A DNA stretch of 35,471 nucleotides from Myxococcales bacterium (GCA_024222395.1 JAAEPE010000011.1:1-35471), one strand, 5' to 3'; positions 8,449 to 16,415 are shown, counted from the stretch's first letter. Numbers and translations: made by a program. Notes: generated by a model not told the origin, from the letters alone.

Positions 8449-8784
8449 CTAGCTGTGTACTGGCTGCGCGTCGGTTACTTCGCCGAGTAGCGCTGTAGCC
8501 AAGGTGACGATGTGCCTCCGGTCGTAGCCTTGTGCTGTCAATTCGCGGAATAGGGAACGAGCCAGAATGTCGAGTGCACGCTTTCGTTCGGATGCGCTTG
8601 GTTGCTCTGAGCCCGCCGCGCCTTTGCTGTCTTCAATCACCATGATGCTTGGTAGTGCACCGGGTATGCCATCGTAAGTGGCCGTATTGAAACCAGAGAT
8701 CTGCGCGTTGCGAATAGAGTTCCGCAGTCTCTGTGCGTAACTTGGTCGCCTCGCCGCGAAACGAACTACGCGCTTGAGGGACAT
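8449..8784 (-). CDS. Hypothetical protein, 111 residues
   Basis: An ATG-started frame of 111 residues, closed by a good minus-strand terminator 63 bases downstream, which supports a real transcription unit. The N-terminal 35 residues are basic (several Arg and Lys) with a LRNSIRNAQ segment. The middle is a flexible Gly/Ser/Ala stretch. The C-terminal 45 residues look helical and amphipathic (ILARSLFRELTAQGYDRRH and a hydrophobic continuation). No signal peptide, membrane segment or known domain was recognised. The neighbouring 9178-9576 gene has a similar LRSSVKNFQ segment and a comparable helical C-terminus, so the two could be distantly related or act together. Function unknown. Confidence 0.55.
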   Translation of the reverse strand: MSLKRVVRFAARRPSYAQRLRNSIRNAQISGFNTATYDGIPGALPSIMVIEDSKGAAGSEQPSASERKRALDILARSLFRELTAQGYDRRHIVTLATALLGEVTDAQPVHS

Positions 8785-9177
8785 TCACTGCGTTTGAGTT
8801 CAGGACAGCTTTCCGCCTTCAAGGTAGCGCAGGAACATCTTTAGAAAGTCATCTCTAGGTGCGTCAAGCGCCAGGAATTCGAAGCCCACTTGCCACACCT
8901 CACCGAGCTTGGTGTGGTCGCACTATACCCGGGGCCGGCTGCGGACCGAAGACAAGGTGCAGACATGCGAAACTCGGCCGCAGACCTGTTGCCAGGCTGT
9001 GGCCGAGTTTCGCGTGTAAATTGGATGGACTGCGAATGTGATTCTCAGCCCAATCCCCCCTGTTGATACATACCCTAGTGAGACGTGCTCTCTAAAGAGT
9101 GGCAGGCACCATGCCCCGTGCCCCAGCTAGGATGCTCCCCCTATCGTACAACTGATGTCATACGATCCACTGTCGTA
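8785..9177. other. Gene-free region with hairpins
   Basis: No convincing gene in either strand. It holds the long inverted repeat at 8963-9017, a smaller hairpin at 8893-8917 (CCACACC and GGTGTGG arms around an 11-base loop), and repeated TCGTAC elements near 9143-9177, including ATCGTA and TACGAT in inverted orientation 12 bases apart. A short plus-strand frame (8859-9041) overlaps the hairpins and has no codon or homology support. The region presumably carries the promoter of the 8449-8784 gene, but I cannot place it. Confidence 0.5.
8963..9017. repeat. Long inverted repeat (17-bp arms)
   Basis: The arm ACATGCGAAACTCGGCC at 8963-8979 pairs with GGCCGAGTTTCGCGTGT at 9001-9017 with a single G-T mismatch that would be a wobble pair in RNA. 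The 21-base loop can itself fold, with CAG(A)CCTG pairing to CAGGCTG around TTGC, making a near-continuous stem of over 20 pairs. Neither strand has a T run after it, so it is not a typical intrinsic terminator. It could be a structured RNA, a REP-like element or a cruciform-forming site. Confidence 0.8.
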
Positions 9178-9576
9178 CTAACGACGACGACGACGACGCT
9201 GTGGCTTTGGTGCCACTGCTTGAGACTCGAGTGATTCGAGATGCTCAAGCATTGCGATCATAGTTACGCGAGTTGCCTCGTGAGGCTCGCAATTGATCGC
9301 CCGGGCCAAGCTCATGCGGAGTTCCGCACGAAGCTCGGATTCCGCCAAGCGGTAGGTTCGAAGAGCGTCTTCTGCGTCGTAGACAGTAAGATCCGATTCA
9401 CAACCCGTAGCGGCGATCCACACAGCAGCGAGAGCTGCGGCACGGCGTCCTGGGTAGGAGGCTTGGAAATTCTTAACTGAGCTGCGAAGCCGATTTCGGA
9501 CATCTTCGACTGGGGGCAGTGCCACCAGACCGTCGTGATCGTCATCTACTGAGCGTCGTAATGCTGCGCGAGTCAT
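9178..9576 (-). CDS. Hypothetical protein, 132 residues, with Arg-rich tail
   Basis: I start at the ATG at 9576, preceded by AGAGGAAG at a slightly long distance; a TTG at 9657 would extend it by 27 basic residues. The product has an acidic patch (VDDDHDG), a segment LRSSVKNFQASYPGRRAAA, a likely helix with AAVWIAATG, a helical stretch that looks like a small helical-bundle domain (TYRLAESELRAELRMSLARA and following), and a C-terminus of seven consecutive Arg. The Arg tail suggests nucleic-acid or acidic-surface binding. No family was recognised. An AT-rich stretch upstream is compatible with its own promoter. Confidence 0.55.
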   Translation of the reverse strand: MTRAALRRSVDDDHDGLVALPPVEDVRNRLRSSVKNFQASYPGRRAAALAAVWIAATGCESDLTVYDAEDALRTYRLAESELRAELRMSLARAINCEPHEATRVTMIAMLEHLESLESQAVAPKPQRRRRRR

Positions 9577-9811
9577 TGCGGTTATGCTTCCTCTTCTTCG
9601 TTGTTGGTTAACAAAATGATGCTCGACCTTCCCCGTTCGAGCATCTTTCCGGGGCAACTTGCCCGATAAATTGCGAATTTGCGAGAGTAAATTTTGTATT
9701 TTTCCAGGGGCCCAATTTTCGCCGCTGACTGGAAGTGTGAGAGGCGAATTTGAGGATCGCTCATTGAATGAAATTTGCGTATCTCTCAGAAATATGCGAC
9801 GCCCCCCGCGG
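9577..9811. promoter_or_regulatory. AT-rich intergenic region upstream of the 9178-9576 gene
   Basis: About 235 bases that are clearly more AT-rich than the surroundings, with runs such as TAAATTTTGTATTTTT and several GCGAATTTG or GCGAATTT elements in both orientations (about 9675, 9743). No gene is supported. It lies between the end of the 9812 gene and the start of the 9178 gene on the same strand, so it probably contains the latter's promoter. On the minus strand TTTACT and TATCGG are 17 bases apart, a poor match to sigma-70 boxes, so no exact promoter is assigned. Confidence 0.4.
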
Positions 9812-10757
9812 TTAGTCTAGAGTGATGATTTCGAGCTCTCCCATGGGGGGAGCTGCCCGATCGTAGAAGTAATGGCTCATCCAGAGAGCGCCGTCAGACC
9901 CAGCTACGTCGATGAAAAAGCCATCGAGCCGAGGGCTTTCCATGATAGTGTTTCTTGTCCATGAACCCTGTTCGTTAGTGGCTACTTCGACATCTGCGGT
10001 GAGTCCATCTTGGTAGACGATCACCGGATCGCGATCTCCGTGCAGGATAATCGCAGCGGATGCACCGACGGGATGTGCTCGATTCTCCCCGTCACGAACC
10101 CCGTCGTCGACGATCTCTGGGACGGAGAGAGCTCCGTTTGAAAAAGTGGTGTACATCAGCAGATCGGCGCTGGCGTCCTGAAATGCGAGGTGCAGGGTGT
10201 TGTCGGTTCCGGCCACCATGGACAACCACATGCCGGTATCAAGGCTTGGATGGGCGAAGGTGCCAACGGAGGTGAAGCTCGAGCCCGTATTCTGGGCGAT
10301 GTGCACATTCCCCAGCACCCGATCGTAGTAGCCGAGCATCATGCTGCCATCAGCGAGATGCAGGAGTTCGCCAAAGAGGCCGACACCATCGAGCATTTGG
10401 CCCGAGGGGGCCTTGGGAATGATCTCCAGGCACGCGTCCGCCACACATATCTCCGTATCCCCACAGTCCGAGGCGCAGCTCCCAGAGGGGGCTTGGCATT
10501 CTTCAATCGCCCCGGTGTTCACACACTCATCGGAGCCTTCACAGAGGCCCGCGCAGCTGATGGGGCCCTGTAGCCACGATGCGGCCCTCTGATGCGGCTA
10601 GTGAGCTGTACCTGCCTATAGGTCCGCGCTCCACTTCGCCCTCGAGGCACTCCTCGAGGCAGGTTGGGCCAGCGGGATCGGAAGAGCAGGTGCAGGCGCT
10701 AAGGCTCGCCAGGGCAACTACTGCCAAGTGCTTGGCGTAGCGACGGGGGCGCTGCAT
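9812..10757 (-). pseudogene. Cys-rich surface lipoprotein, frameshifted and probably internally deleted
   Basis: The ATG at 10757 begins MQRPRRYAKHLAVVALASL followed by SAC, a textbook lipoprotein signal with Cys22 as lipidation site. The frame continues about 50 residues (CLEECLEGEVERGPIGRYS) and stops at 10539. The adjacent frame resumes near 10580 with SCAGLCEGSDECV, a Cys-rich stretch with nine or more Cys, then about 200 residues with repeated patterns such as LHLAFQDASADL and PVIVYQDG, which resemble a beta-propeller or sugar-binding-like surface protein. It ends at 9812. The two halves read as one protein interrupted near 10541-10580. The first half has no stop codon from the gene before it. 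Function unknown; outer-membrane lipoprotein by inference. Confidence 0.6.
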
Positions 10758-12621
10758 GAGAAGCAGGAGAACGAGCCCTGCGAGCCATCCGCTGCTCGAA
10801 CCACCGCCGTTGCAGGACGCGCATCCGTCTTCCTGAGGCTTGCCGTGGAAGTAGCTCTGCCCGGGCTTGCCGCCAGTCGTTGCCCTTAGCACAACCGGAG
10901 ATTGGTCTGCGCTGAGGGGGCGGCCCTGCATTCGCGCACGGACCGAGATTGTGTGTGTGCCCGCGATATGCAGAATATCGCGCCTTAGGGACACTTCTGA
11001 TGAAGAAGTATATGGCGACCACAGGCCACCATCGACTTGGTAAGTGAACTCTAGCCCGGGGCGGTCGCCGCCCATAGTGAGTTTCGCTACTGGCGTTTCC
11101 CCGTCGTACGCCAGTTCCATGGAGGCCTCGGTTTGGACGCGAGCCATCGTATCGCCGAGGGCCAGATCCGCGTAGATCGCGATAAAGGCGTTGTCTTCCA
11201 CTGAGAGGATTCCGTCATCGGCGATCTGAACATCCAGCCCGCCGAGGCTGGGCAGAGCAAAACTCCCCAACCCATCGAGGAGTGATGACAAGGCGAGAGA
11301 GAGGAGAAGGGGAATCCTCTCCTCGAGTTCTGCGTCGGTCTCGCGAAGCGCTTCGCTGTTGAATACGACGGTATCGCTGATGGCATTGTCGACGTCGCTA
11401 AGCACCGGTTCTATTTCACCCAACTCGTTCACTTCGAGATTCATTGGCAGGTGAATGTCTGCCCTGAGTGTCATGACTCGGATGAACTGATCGTCGACCA
11501 TCACGAAGAAGTCGATTTCCATATCGTCGAAGCGCACGTCCAAGAGCGGATCAACTATGACCGTCTCACCCCCGGCGCTTTCGGTGGTAGTGCCTTCGCC
11601 GATCTGAAGCGTCGGAGGACTCTGTGGCCGCAGGCCCATTACAATGGGGCTATTCTTGCCGTGCAGTAAGTCGGCCACCGATGGCATGAGCAGCGGAGCC
11701 AAGCCGTCGGTGGTGAGCAAGTCGACGGCGCCTGGTGTGATGTTGAGGCACAGCGCGCCAGATTCGTAGGCGGCGTAGGCCAGGTGGTCGAGGACCTGCT
11801 GGTGAACGCCGATACCGACGTGAAATGCCGCATTGGTATCTGGTCGGGTATTGCCCGAGAAGAAGGTGCTCTCTGGGATCGCGATGTTGGCAGGGGCCAG
11901 AACACTCGGACCACAGCGGTCACGAGGCTCGGCGAAGGGCAGGGCGCCCGAGTACATGCCCATGCTCACGCCTTCCGCGTCTGTCTCGGTGTAGCCGCCA
12001 GCAACGTCATAAATGTCGAGACTACCTAGCTGCCCATTGGAGAAGCCGCCAAAGAGACCCGCGGCGCTCATGCGCCCAGCGACGCCGAGGCGCTGCTCGC
12101 AGCGGTCTCCAATCATGCAGACTGCATCGGTACAAGCGTCGGCGAAGGCACCGCACTCTGCCGTCATGCCCGACTCGCAAGCCACGCAGCTTTGGTCGCC
12201 AATCGCTTCACCTACGAGTCCGCCAATGTTGTCTGTGAGCAGATCGACGATAGTGCTCTTGAGAGTGGACTCGAGCCCGTCGCATAGAAATCCACCACCA
12301 ATACTGATGTCGTCTTCCTCAAAGTCGACGTCTGTGTTGCCAACATTCATGCGAGTTGTCACTTCGTCTGGGTCTTGCGGCATGGCGATGTCCATGCTGA
12401 GGGTGATGCCATCGCGGACGGTCCGCTTCCAACATTGCTATCGCCGAGTCGGTTATCCGCAGCTGCACAGCGTTGGCAGTCCGACTCTCGGCTGGGAATC
12501 CACCTGGGATGGGCGCCATCGAACCGCAGCCGTCGCAGCCTCCACCACCGCAGCCTCCTGCGATAACGGCAAGCACCAAGCCTCGAAAAAACACTCGTCC
12601 CGCAGCGTGAAATGAGAGCAT
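10758..12621 (-). pseudogene. Lipoprotein with MYXO-CTERM-like anchor and possible BPI/TULIP-like fold, frameshifted
   Basis: The ATG at 12621 has an excellent ribosome binding site (GAGGAGGA, 9 bases upstream) and encodes a signal sequence ending IAGGC (Cys24), then GGGGCDGCG and an AVQLRITDSAIAMLE segment. That frame goes out of register at about 12420-12440, and the continuing sequence (TVRDGITLSMDIAMPQDPDEV) is in the next frame, open from about 12441 to 10539. The 600-residue body has a Cys cluster (CVACESGMTAECGAFADACT), an acidic beta-rich stretch, and IPLLLSLALSSLLDGLGS followed by a FALPSLGGLDVQI segment, reminiscent of the C-terminal lipid-binding half of BPI-family proteins. Near its end a GCASC motif, hydrophobic stretch and RPRR match a MYXO-CTERM sorting tail. 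No stop follows, so it runs into the next lipoprotein. Confidence 0.6.
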
Positions 12622-12683
12622 AGATTCTAGTCCTCCTCGAGTCGTACAGTGGAAGTCGACTCGGGGCGAACCTATGTTGCAGT

Positions 12684-12728
12684 CAGATAGCGGTCAAGCA
12701 GATAGCGGTCAAGCAGATAGCGGTCAAG
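12684..12728. repeat. Tandem repeat, three copies of 15 bp
   Basis: Three perfect copies of CAGATAGCGGTCAAG lie head to tail (12684-12698, 12699-12713, 12714-12728). The last copy contains the stop codon of the minus-strand hydrolase gene (12724-12726), so the array looks like a duplication of the gene's 3' end. It resembles in unit length and position the array at 26052-26119. Confidence 0.95.
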
Positions 12729-13617
12729 GAGTCTCGTCGGGGGCAATCCTGGACAGGAAATCAAGGGTTACACTACCTACTAGGGCAGGGTGCTCCAAGG
12801 GCGTGGAGTGTGTGCCTTGATCAACAATGCACAGCTCCGAGCCGTGGATGCGCTCCGCCATTTCGCGAGTGCGATCTGCCGGAGTGAATGTATCGAGTTG
12901 ACCGCCAATCAACAGAGTGGGTACTCGAATCTCAGAGAGGATGTTCTCGCAAGAGTGCTCCCCCATATCGCCAAGCAAGTCGAGAAATAGGATTGGATCC
13001 ATCTGTGCCAGCCCCTTGAGATAGGGCATGAAGTCTTGCTTGCTTAGTAGCTCTTCTTCGAACTCGAGCATGGCGCCGATGCGATAGGCAAAGTCGCGGG
13101 GTAGGATGGCCCGGCTGAACCGGCGAAAGAGGCCCGGAGCCGCACCTATGGTCTTCTGCAGGGCGGGCAGGGCAACTTCGAGGAAATTGGATCCTTTGAA
13201 GGTCTTGAGCGGCTCAGATGCCGCACCGCACATAAGCACAAGACCCTTGCAGCGGTAGCGATGGCGTCGGTGAAACTCGAGAGCCACTTGGACTCCCATT
13301 GAGTGACCAATGACGATTGCCTCGTCGACATTGATGTCGTCGAGCACGCTTGCCAAGTCATCGCTCAGAACCTCAATGCCCACCCGCTTGGGGGCCTTTG
13401 GCATTGGCGATCGGCCATGACCGCGGTAGTGCCAATGCACCGTCTTGCGATCCTCACTGAGGGGAACGCGGAGGTGCTTCCAGATGAAACCAGAGCAGCC
13501 GATTCCATCACAGTACACGACTGGGATCGCATCGGTCTCACTCCCCGCTACCTCGTAGAAAAGCGGGGTAGCGTCCACCGATGAGAGGGCGTAGCCCTGC
13601 TTTGTCCTCGTAGACAA
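12724..13617 (-). CDS. Alpha/beta-hydrolase fold protein
   Basis: A 297-residue cytosolic hydrolase of the general alpha/beta type (esterase, lipase or haloperoxidase-like families); substrate unknown. The nucleophile elbow is GHSMG with Ser106, the acid is probably Asp242 (GGQLDTFTP) and the base His270 (DQGTHSTPLEHP). WHYRGHGRSP near residue 62 is the typical oxyanion/strand-4 region, and a cap region occupies about 140-215. No signal peptide. The start is uncertain: TTG at 13617 gives the full N-terminal strand but has no clear ribosome binding site; GTG at 13575 is the next option. The stop codon lies within a 15-base tandem repeat. Confidence 0.88.
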   Translation of the reverse strand: MSTRTKQGYALSSVDATPLFYEVAGSETDAIPVVYCDGIGCSGFIWKHLRVPLSEDRKTVHWHYRGHGRSPMPKAPKRVGIEVLSDDLASVLDDINVDEAIVIGHSMGVQVALEFHRRHRYRCKGLVLMCGAASEPLKTFKGSNFLEVALPALQKTIGAAPGLFRRFSRAILPRDFAYRIGAMLEFEEELLSKQDFMPYLKGLAQMDPILFLDLLGDMGEHSCENILSEIRVPTLLIGGQLDTFTPADRTREMAERIHGSELCIVDQGTHSTPLEHPALVGSVTLDFLSRIAPDETP

Positions 13618-13656
13618 ATTCTAGCGCGACAACTTCAAACGCGAGAGAGGCCTGGG

Positions 13657-13842
13657 CTACTTGTCGCCGGTCTCGAAATCGTTAACCGAAGGGAAGTTCA
13701 TCACGTCTTTGCGCGCTGTCTTCCAAGCCTTCTGCACGATCCAGCTCAGTGAGCGATCTTGCCGTGTAGCCTCGTCCTTGATCTCGCGGAGCATTCCCTC
13801 AGGGAAGTACAAACTCTGTTTTCTCTTATCAGACCCAGCCAT
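13657..13842 (-). CDS. Small TIGR04563-family protein, ribbon-helix-helix-like
   Basis: A 61-residue basic protein starting MAGSDKRKQSLYFPEGMLRE, closely matching my memory of the TIGR04563 family, small proteins largely restricted to Myxococcales. The KRKQSLYFPEGML strand followed by an amphipathic helix (EIKDEATRQDRSLSWIVQKA) is the layout of a ribbon-helix-helix DNA-binding fold, so a dimeric DNA-binding role is plausible but unproven. I use the ATG at 13842; an upstream TTG at 13878 would add 12 residues lacking similarity. It is transcribed away from the DksA-like gene, with 233 bases between them that should hold both promoters. It lies 39 bases upstream of the hydrolase gene on the same strand, so the two may be co-transcribed. 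Confidence 0.85.
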   Translation of the reverse strand: MAGSDKRKQSLYFPEGMLREIKDEATRQDRSLSWIVQKAWKTARKDVMNFPSVNDFETGDK

Positions 13843-14075
13843 TCGTGGAGTTTCGTTAGCGTACTGGGAGCTTGTCAAGTCGGCTCGTGGCCTTTGCGCT
13901 ACGGGGCGTGGGAAGTGCTGTGAATTGCGCGCTCCCGGGACTGCAATGGGAGCTGTGGATCGGTCCGGGTCGCGGTTTCATCGCTCGCTTTGCACGGAGC
14001 CCCTTGTGTTTCTGAAATTGGAGGCTAGAATCAGCGCCCCGCAGTGCTCTGTTGAGCGCAGCCCGAGGGGGAAAC

Positions 14076-14450
14076 ATGGCCAAGACACTTAATAAAAAAG
14101 ACATCGAGAAATTCAAGTCCGAGCTTGAGACCAAGCGGGACAGCGTATACCTGAATGCAAAGAAGACGCTGACCGACAATATGGTATTGGATACGAACGA
14201 CTTGCCGGACGAGATGGATCTCGCCTCGAGCGAAGCTCTTCAGTCGTTTGAATTCCGTCTCCGAGGCCGAGAAAAAGCTCACCTTTCGAAGCTCAACCTT
14301 GCGCTTCGAAAGATCGACGATGGCAGCTTCGGCACTTGCACCGAGTGCGACGAGCCCATCAACAAGAAACGCCTTGAAGCTCGTCCCGAGACACAGCTCT
14401 GCATCCGTTGCAAAGAGGACCAAGAGCGAGACGAGAAAGTCTACAGCTAG
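14076..14450 (+). CDS. DksA/TraR-family zinc-finger protein
   Basis: A 124-residue protein with a long N-terminal helical hairpin (about 8-80, charged) and a C-terminal C4 zinc finger: Cys88, Cys91, Cys109 and Cys112 within GTCTECDEPI and LCIRCK, separated by the family signature RLEARPETQL. DksA-type proteins enter the RNA polymerase secondary channel and adjust initiation, often with ppGpp. A DDG motif (81-83) lies just before the finger, as in many shorter homologues; whether the coiled-coil tip acidic pair (near DEMDL, 45-49) is functional cannot be judged. GAGGGGG four bases before the ATG decides the start; an upstream in-frame start at 14052 is rejected. Cytosolic. Confidence 0.93.
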   Translation: MAKTLNKKDIEKFKSELETKRDSVYLNAKKTLTDNMVLDTNDLPDEMDLASSEALQSFEFRLRGREKAHLSKLNLALRKIDDGSFGTCTECDEPINKKRLEARPETQLCIRCKEDQERDEKVYS

Positions 14451-14493
14451 TTCTCCTGCTCTCGTCGTTTTTCCTAACTCTCTCGGGGAGGGG

Positions 14494-14519
14494 CCCGCAG
14501 CGAAGACACGCTGGGTTTT
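14494..14519 (+). terminator. Possible terminator after the DksA-family gene
   Basis: CCCGCAGCG and CGCTGGG can pair (seven base pairs with a two-base bulge) around a six-base loop, followed directly by TTTTG on the plus strand. It sits about 45 bases after the stop of the 14076-14450 gene and before the Rieske fragment. The stem is imperfect and the T run short. Confidence 0.4.
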
Positions 14520-14598
14520 GCCTCTCTCGTTGACGTAACCTCTCTGGGGTGTGGTCGTAGGGGAGTCGAGTTTTATCTACAACGAGAGGACCGAGCCT

Positions 14599-14926
14599 GT
14601 GGCAGATCAGAACGCGGACGATGGACGCCGTCGCTTCATGAAGATTGCGACAGTTGGCCTGGGGGGCATCATCGGTGCCGTGACAGCCATTCCCCTGGTT
14701 CGCTACTTCTTCCACCCAGTAGGTCGGCCCCTAGTGTCCGCCCCCAATGCGCCGATTGACATCGCCGCCGAGTCCGATCTTGTAGCGGGGGCCGCCCCTG
14801 TGCGCTTGCCGATCGTCGCCAGTGGCGTGCGCGATGCTTGGAATAGCACGGACAATGTAGCCGTAGGGAGTTGTTGGGTCGCAAAGAGCGAAGAGGGCAA
14901 GATCACCGCCTTCACCTCGGTCTGTC
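14599..14926 (+). pseudogene. Rieske iron-sulfur protein, N-terminal part only
   Basis: The Rieske subunit of bc-type complexes carries a 2Fe-2S cluster that takes electrons from quinol. I start at GTG 14599, with GAGAGGA eight bases upstream. The N-terminus has a twin-arginine-type motif (RRRFMK) followed by the single membrane anchor GLGGIIGAVTAIPLV, then a beta-rich domain up to ITAFTSVCP. A Rieske protein should continue with the cluster ligands CxH and CxxH. Instead the sequence changes at about 14926 into cytochrome b sequence in another frame. Read straight through, the Rieske frame continues as unrelated residues to a stop at 15159. Both cluster-binding boxes are therefore absent and the encoded protein should be non-functional as an electron carrier. 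Confidence 0.85.
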
Positions 14927-16207
14927 CAAACCGGCTACTGGGCAACGCAGGTTGCCACAGGCATTGCGGGTACGGCTCCTCTCGTTGGTCAGCAAATGCA
15001 AGAGTCCATGCAAGCTGGGAATGGCTACGGCAACTTGACCATAACTCGCTTCTTTGCTCTGCACGTCTTTGTGCTGCCCGCACTACTAATTGGGCTCACC
15101 GTTCTGCACATCGCGCTCTTTCGCAAGCACCATCAGACGCCGCCTTGGTGGCTGGATGAGAAGGAGTTGCAGCGCCGGGCTCAACCGTTTTGGCCAGATC
15201 AAATGTTCAAAGACATGCTCGCCATGGCCTTTGTCTTTGCTGTCTTGGTCATCATCAACTTCAAAACTCACGGCGCTCCTCTTGACGCTCCCGCAGATCC
15301 TTCGACAGCCTTCGATGCGCGCCCGGAGTGGTACTTCCGTTCTCTCTTCCAGGGGCTAAAGTACTTTCATGGCTTCTTCGAAGTGATTGTGGCGCTTGGT
15401 GCTCCGGTGATTGCCGGTGGCGTGCTCCTATCCCTGCCTTTTGTGGATAGGGGCCCCTCCAAGAGCCCGAGAAAGCGGCTGCCCTATCTCGCGGTTCTCG
15501 CCATGGGCTTTGGCGTTGCCGCTGCTCTCACCGCGATTTCTTATTCGGAGGATCGGAACAGCGAGGAGTTCCAAAGCGCCAAGGCAAAGGCTCATGCGAG
15601 ATCGCAGAAGGCTCGCATGCTGGCCAAGACCTATGGAGTGCCTCCCGCAGGCGGTGCCGCGGTCTTCACACAAGAGCCTGGCTACCTCGGCAAGAAGCTC
15701 TTCAAGCGAGATTGCGCGGGGTGCCACGCAGGTCCTGTCAACGACCGCAAGGGGCCAGAGATCATCGCCGGCTTCAACAATCGCCAGTACATTTCAGACC
15801 TGCTTCGAAACCCTGCCGCTAATCGGTTCTTTGGCCCCACCAAGCTGGATGAGATGGAGCCTGTGACTATCAAGGGGGAGGACTTCGCTGCCTTGGTCGA
15901 ATTGGTCTACGCCCAGACGGGTGCGGACGATGCCAATTCGGCACTGGTGTTGAAGGGCCAAGAGCTCTTCGACGATGGCGATTGCAGTGATTGCCATTCC
16001 ATTGACTGGGAGACCGAGGAAGACATCGGCCCCAATCTGGGCATGCGAGGCAATCCGGCCATGCTCCGCGAGTTCATCCTGGATCCGGACCATCTCCGTT
16101 GGTTCGGAGAGAAGAATGAGATGCCCTCAGGCAAGGGCGAGTACAACGATGCTGAGTTGGATGAACTCGTCGACTACTTAGTAGGATTGCGCACAGCCAA
16201 GAAGTGA
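14927..16207 (+). pseudogene. Cytochrome b/diheme cytochrome c fusion of a bc complex, 5' end deleted
   Basis: From 14927 the frame reads QTGYWATQVATGIAGTAPLV, the loop that normally follows LPWD in cytochrome b, then helix D with two His 14 residues apart (ALH and VLH in the RFFALH region), the Qo-site PEWYF motif and further membrane helices up to about 15550. It is fused to a periplasmic part with two heme c motifs, CAGCH (about 15714) and CSDCH (about 15983). The first three membrane helices, with the other two heme-ligating His, are missing. The first ATG left is 14996. A b/c fusion would pass electrons from quinol through both b hemes to its own c hemes; here that path is broken. The sequence after 14927 has no defects. 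Confidence 0.87.
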
Positions 16208-16415
16208 GCTGTCTCACAGCCCGCAGAGGCTACGCGGACTCCGCCCCCCAAATCTCAAGGGGATCCGCAAGCAAATATCTGTGATCACGGGTCATTGACA
16301 GTCTTCGGAGCCTGGCGCGACAATTCCGTTGATTGATTTACCAGGCAGCTCGTCCAACCCGTGGGCGTCTAATTGCCTGTCTTAATCTGGACATATCACT
16401 AAGGAGAATTCTGCT

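Noticed and set aside
7761..8490. Long plus-strand open frames opposite gap
   Set aside because: They lie antisense to the well-supported gap gene and the terminator; GC-rich coding sequence often leaves open antisense frames.
12013..12615. Plus-strand open frame of 200 residues opposite the frameshifted lipoprotein
   Set aside because: Ser/Arg/Pro-rich shadow of the minus-strand gene, which has a strong ribosome binding site and lipobox.
13543..13573. Two overlapping 7-bp hairpins (CCCCGCT/AGCGGGG and CGCTACC/GGTAGCG)
   Set aside because: They fall inside the first codons of the hydrolase gene; suggestive of mRNA structure near the start but too short to claim a regulatory element.
16295..16323. 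TTGACA box upstream of the YXWGXW gene
   Set aside because: A perfect -35 box, but no acceptable -10 hexamer at 16-18 bases, so no promoter is called.
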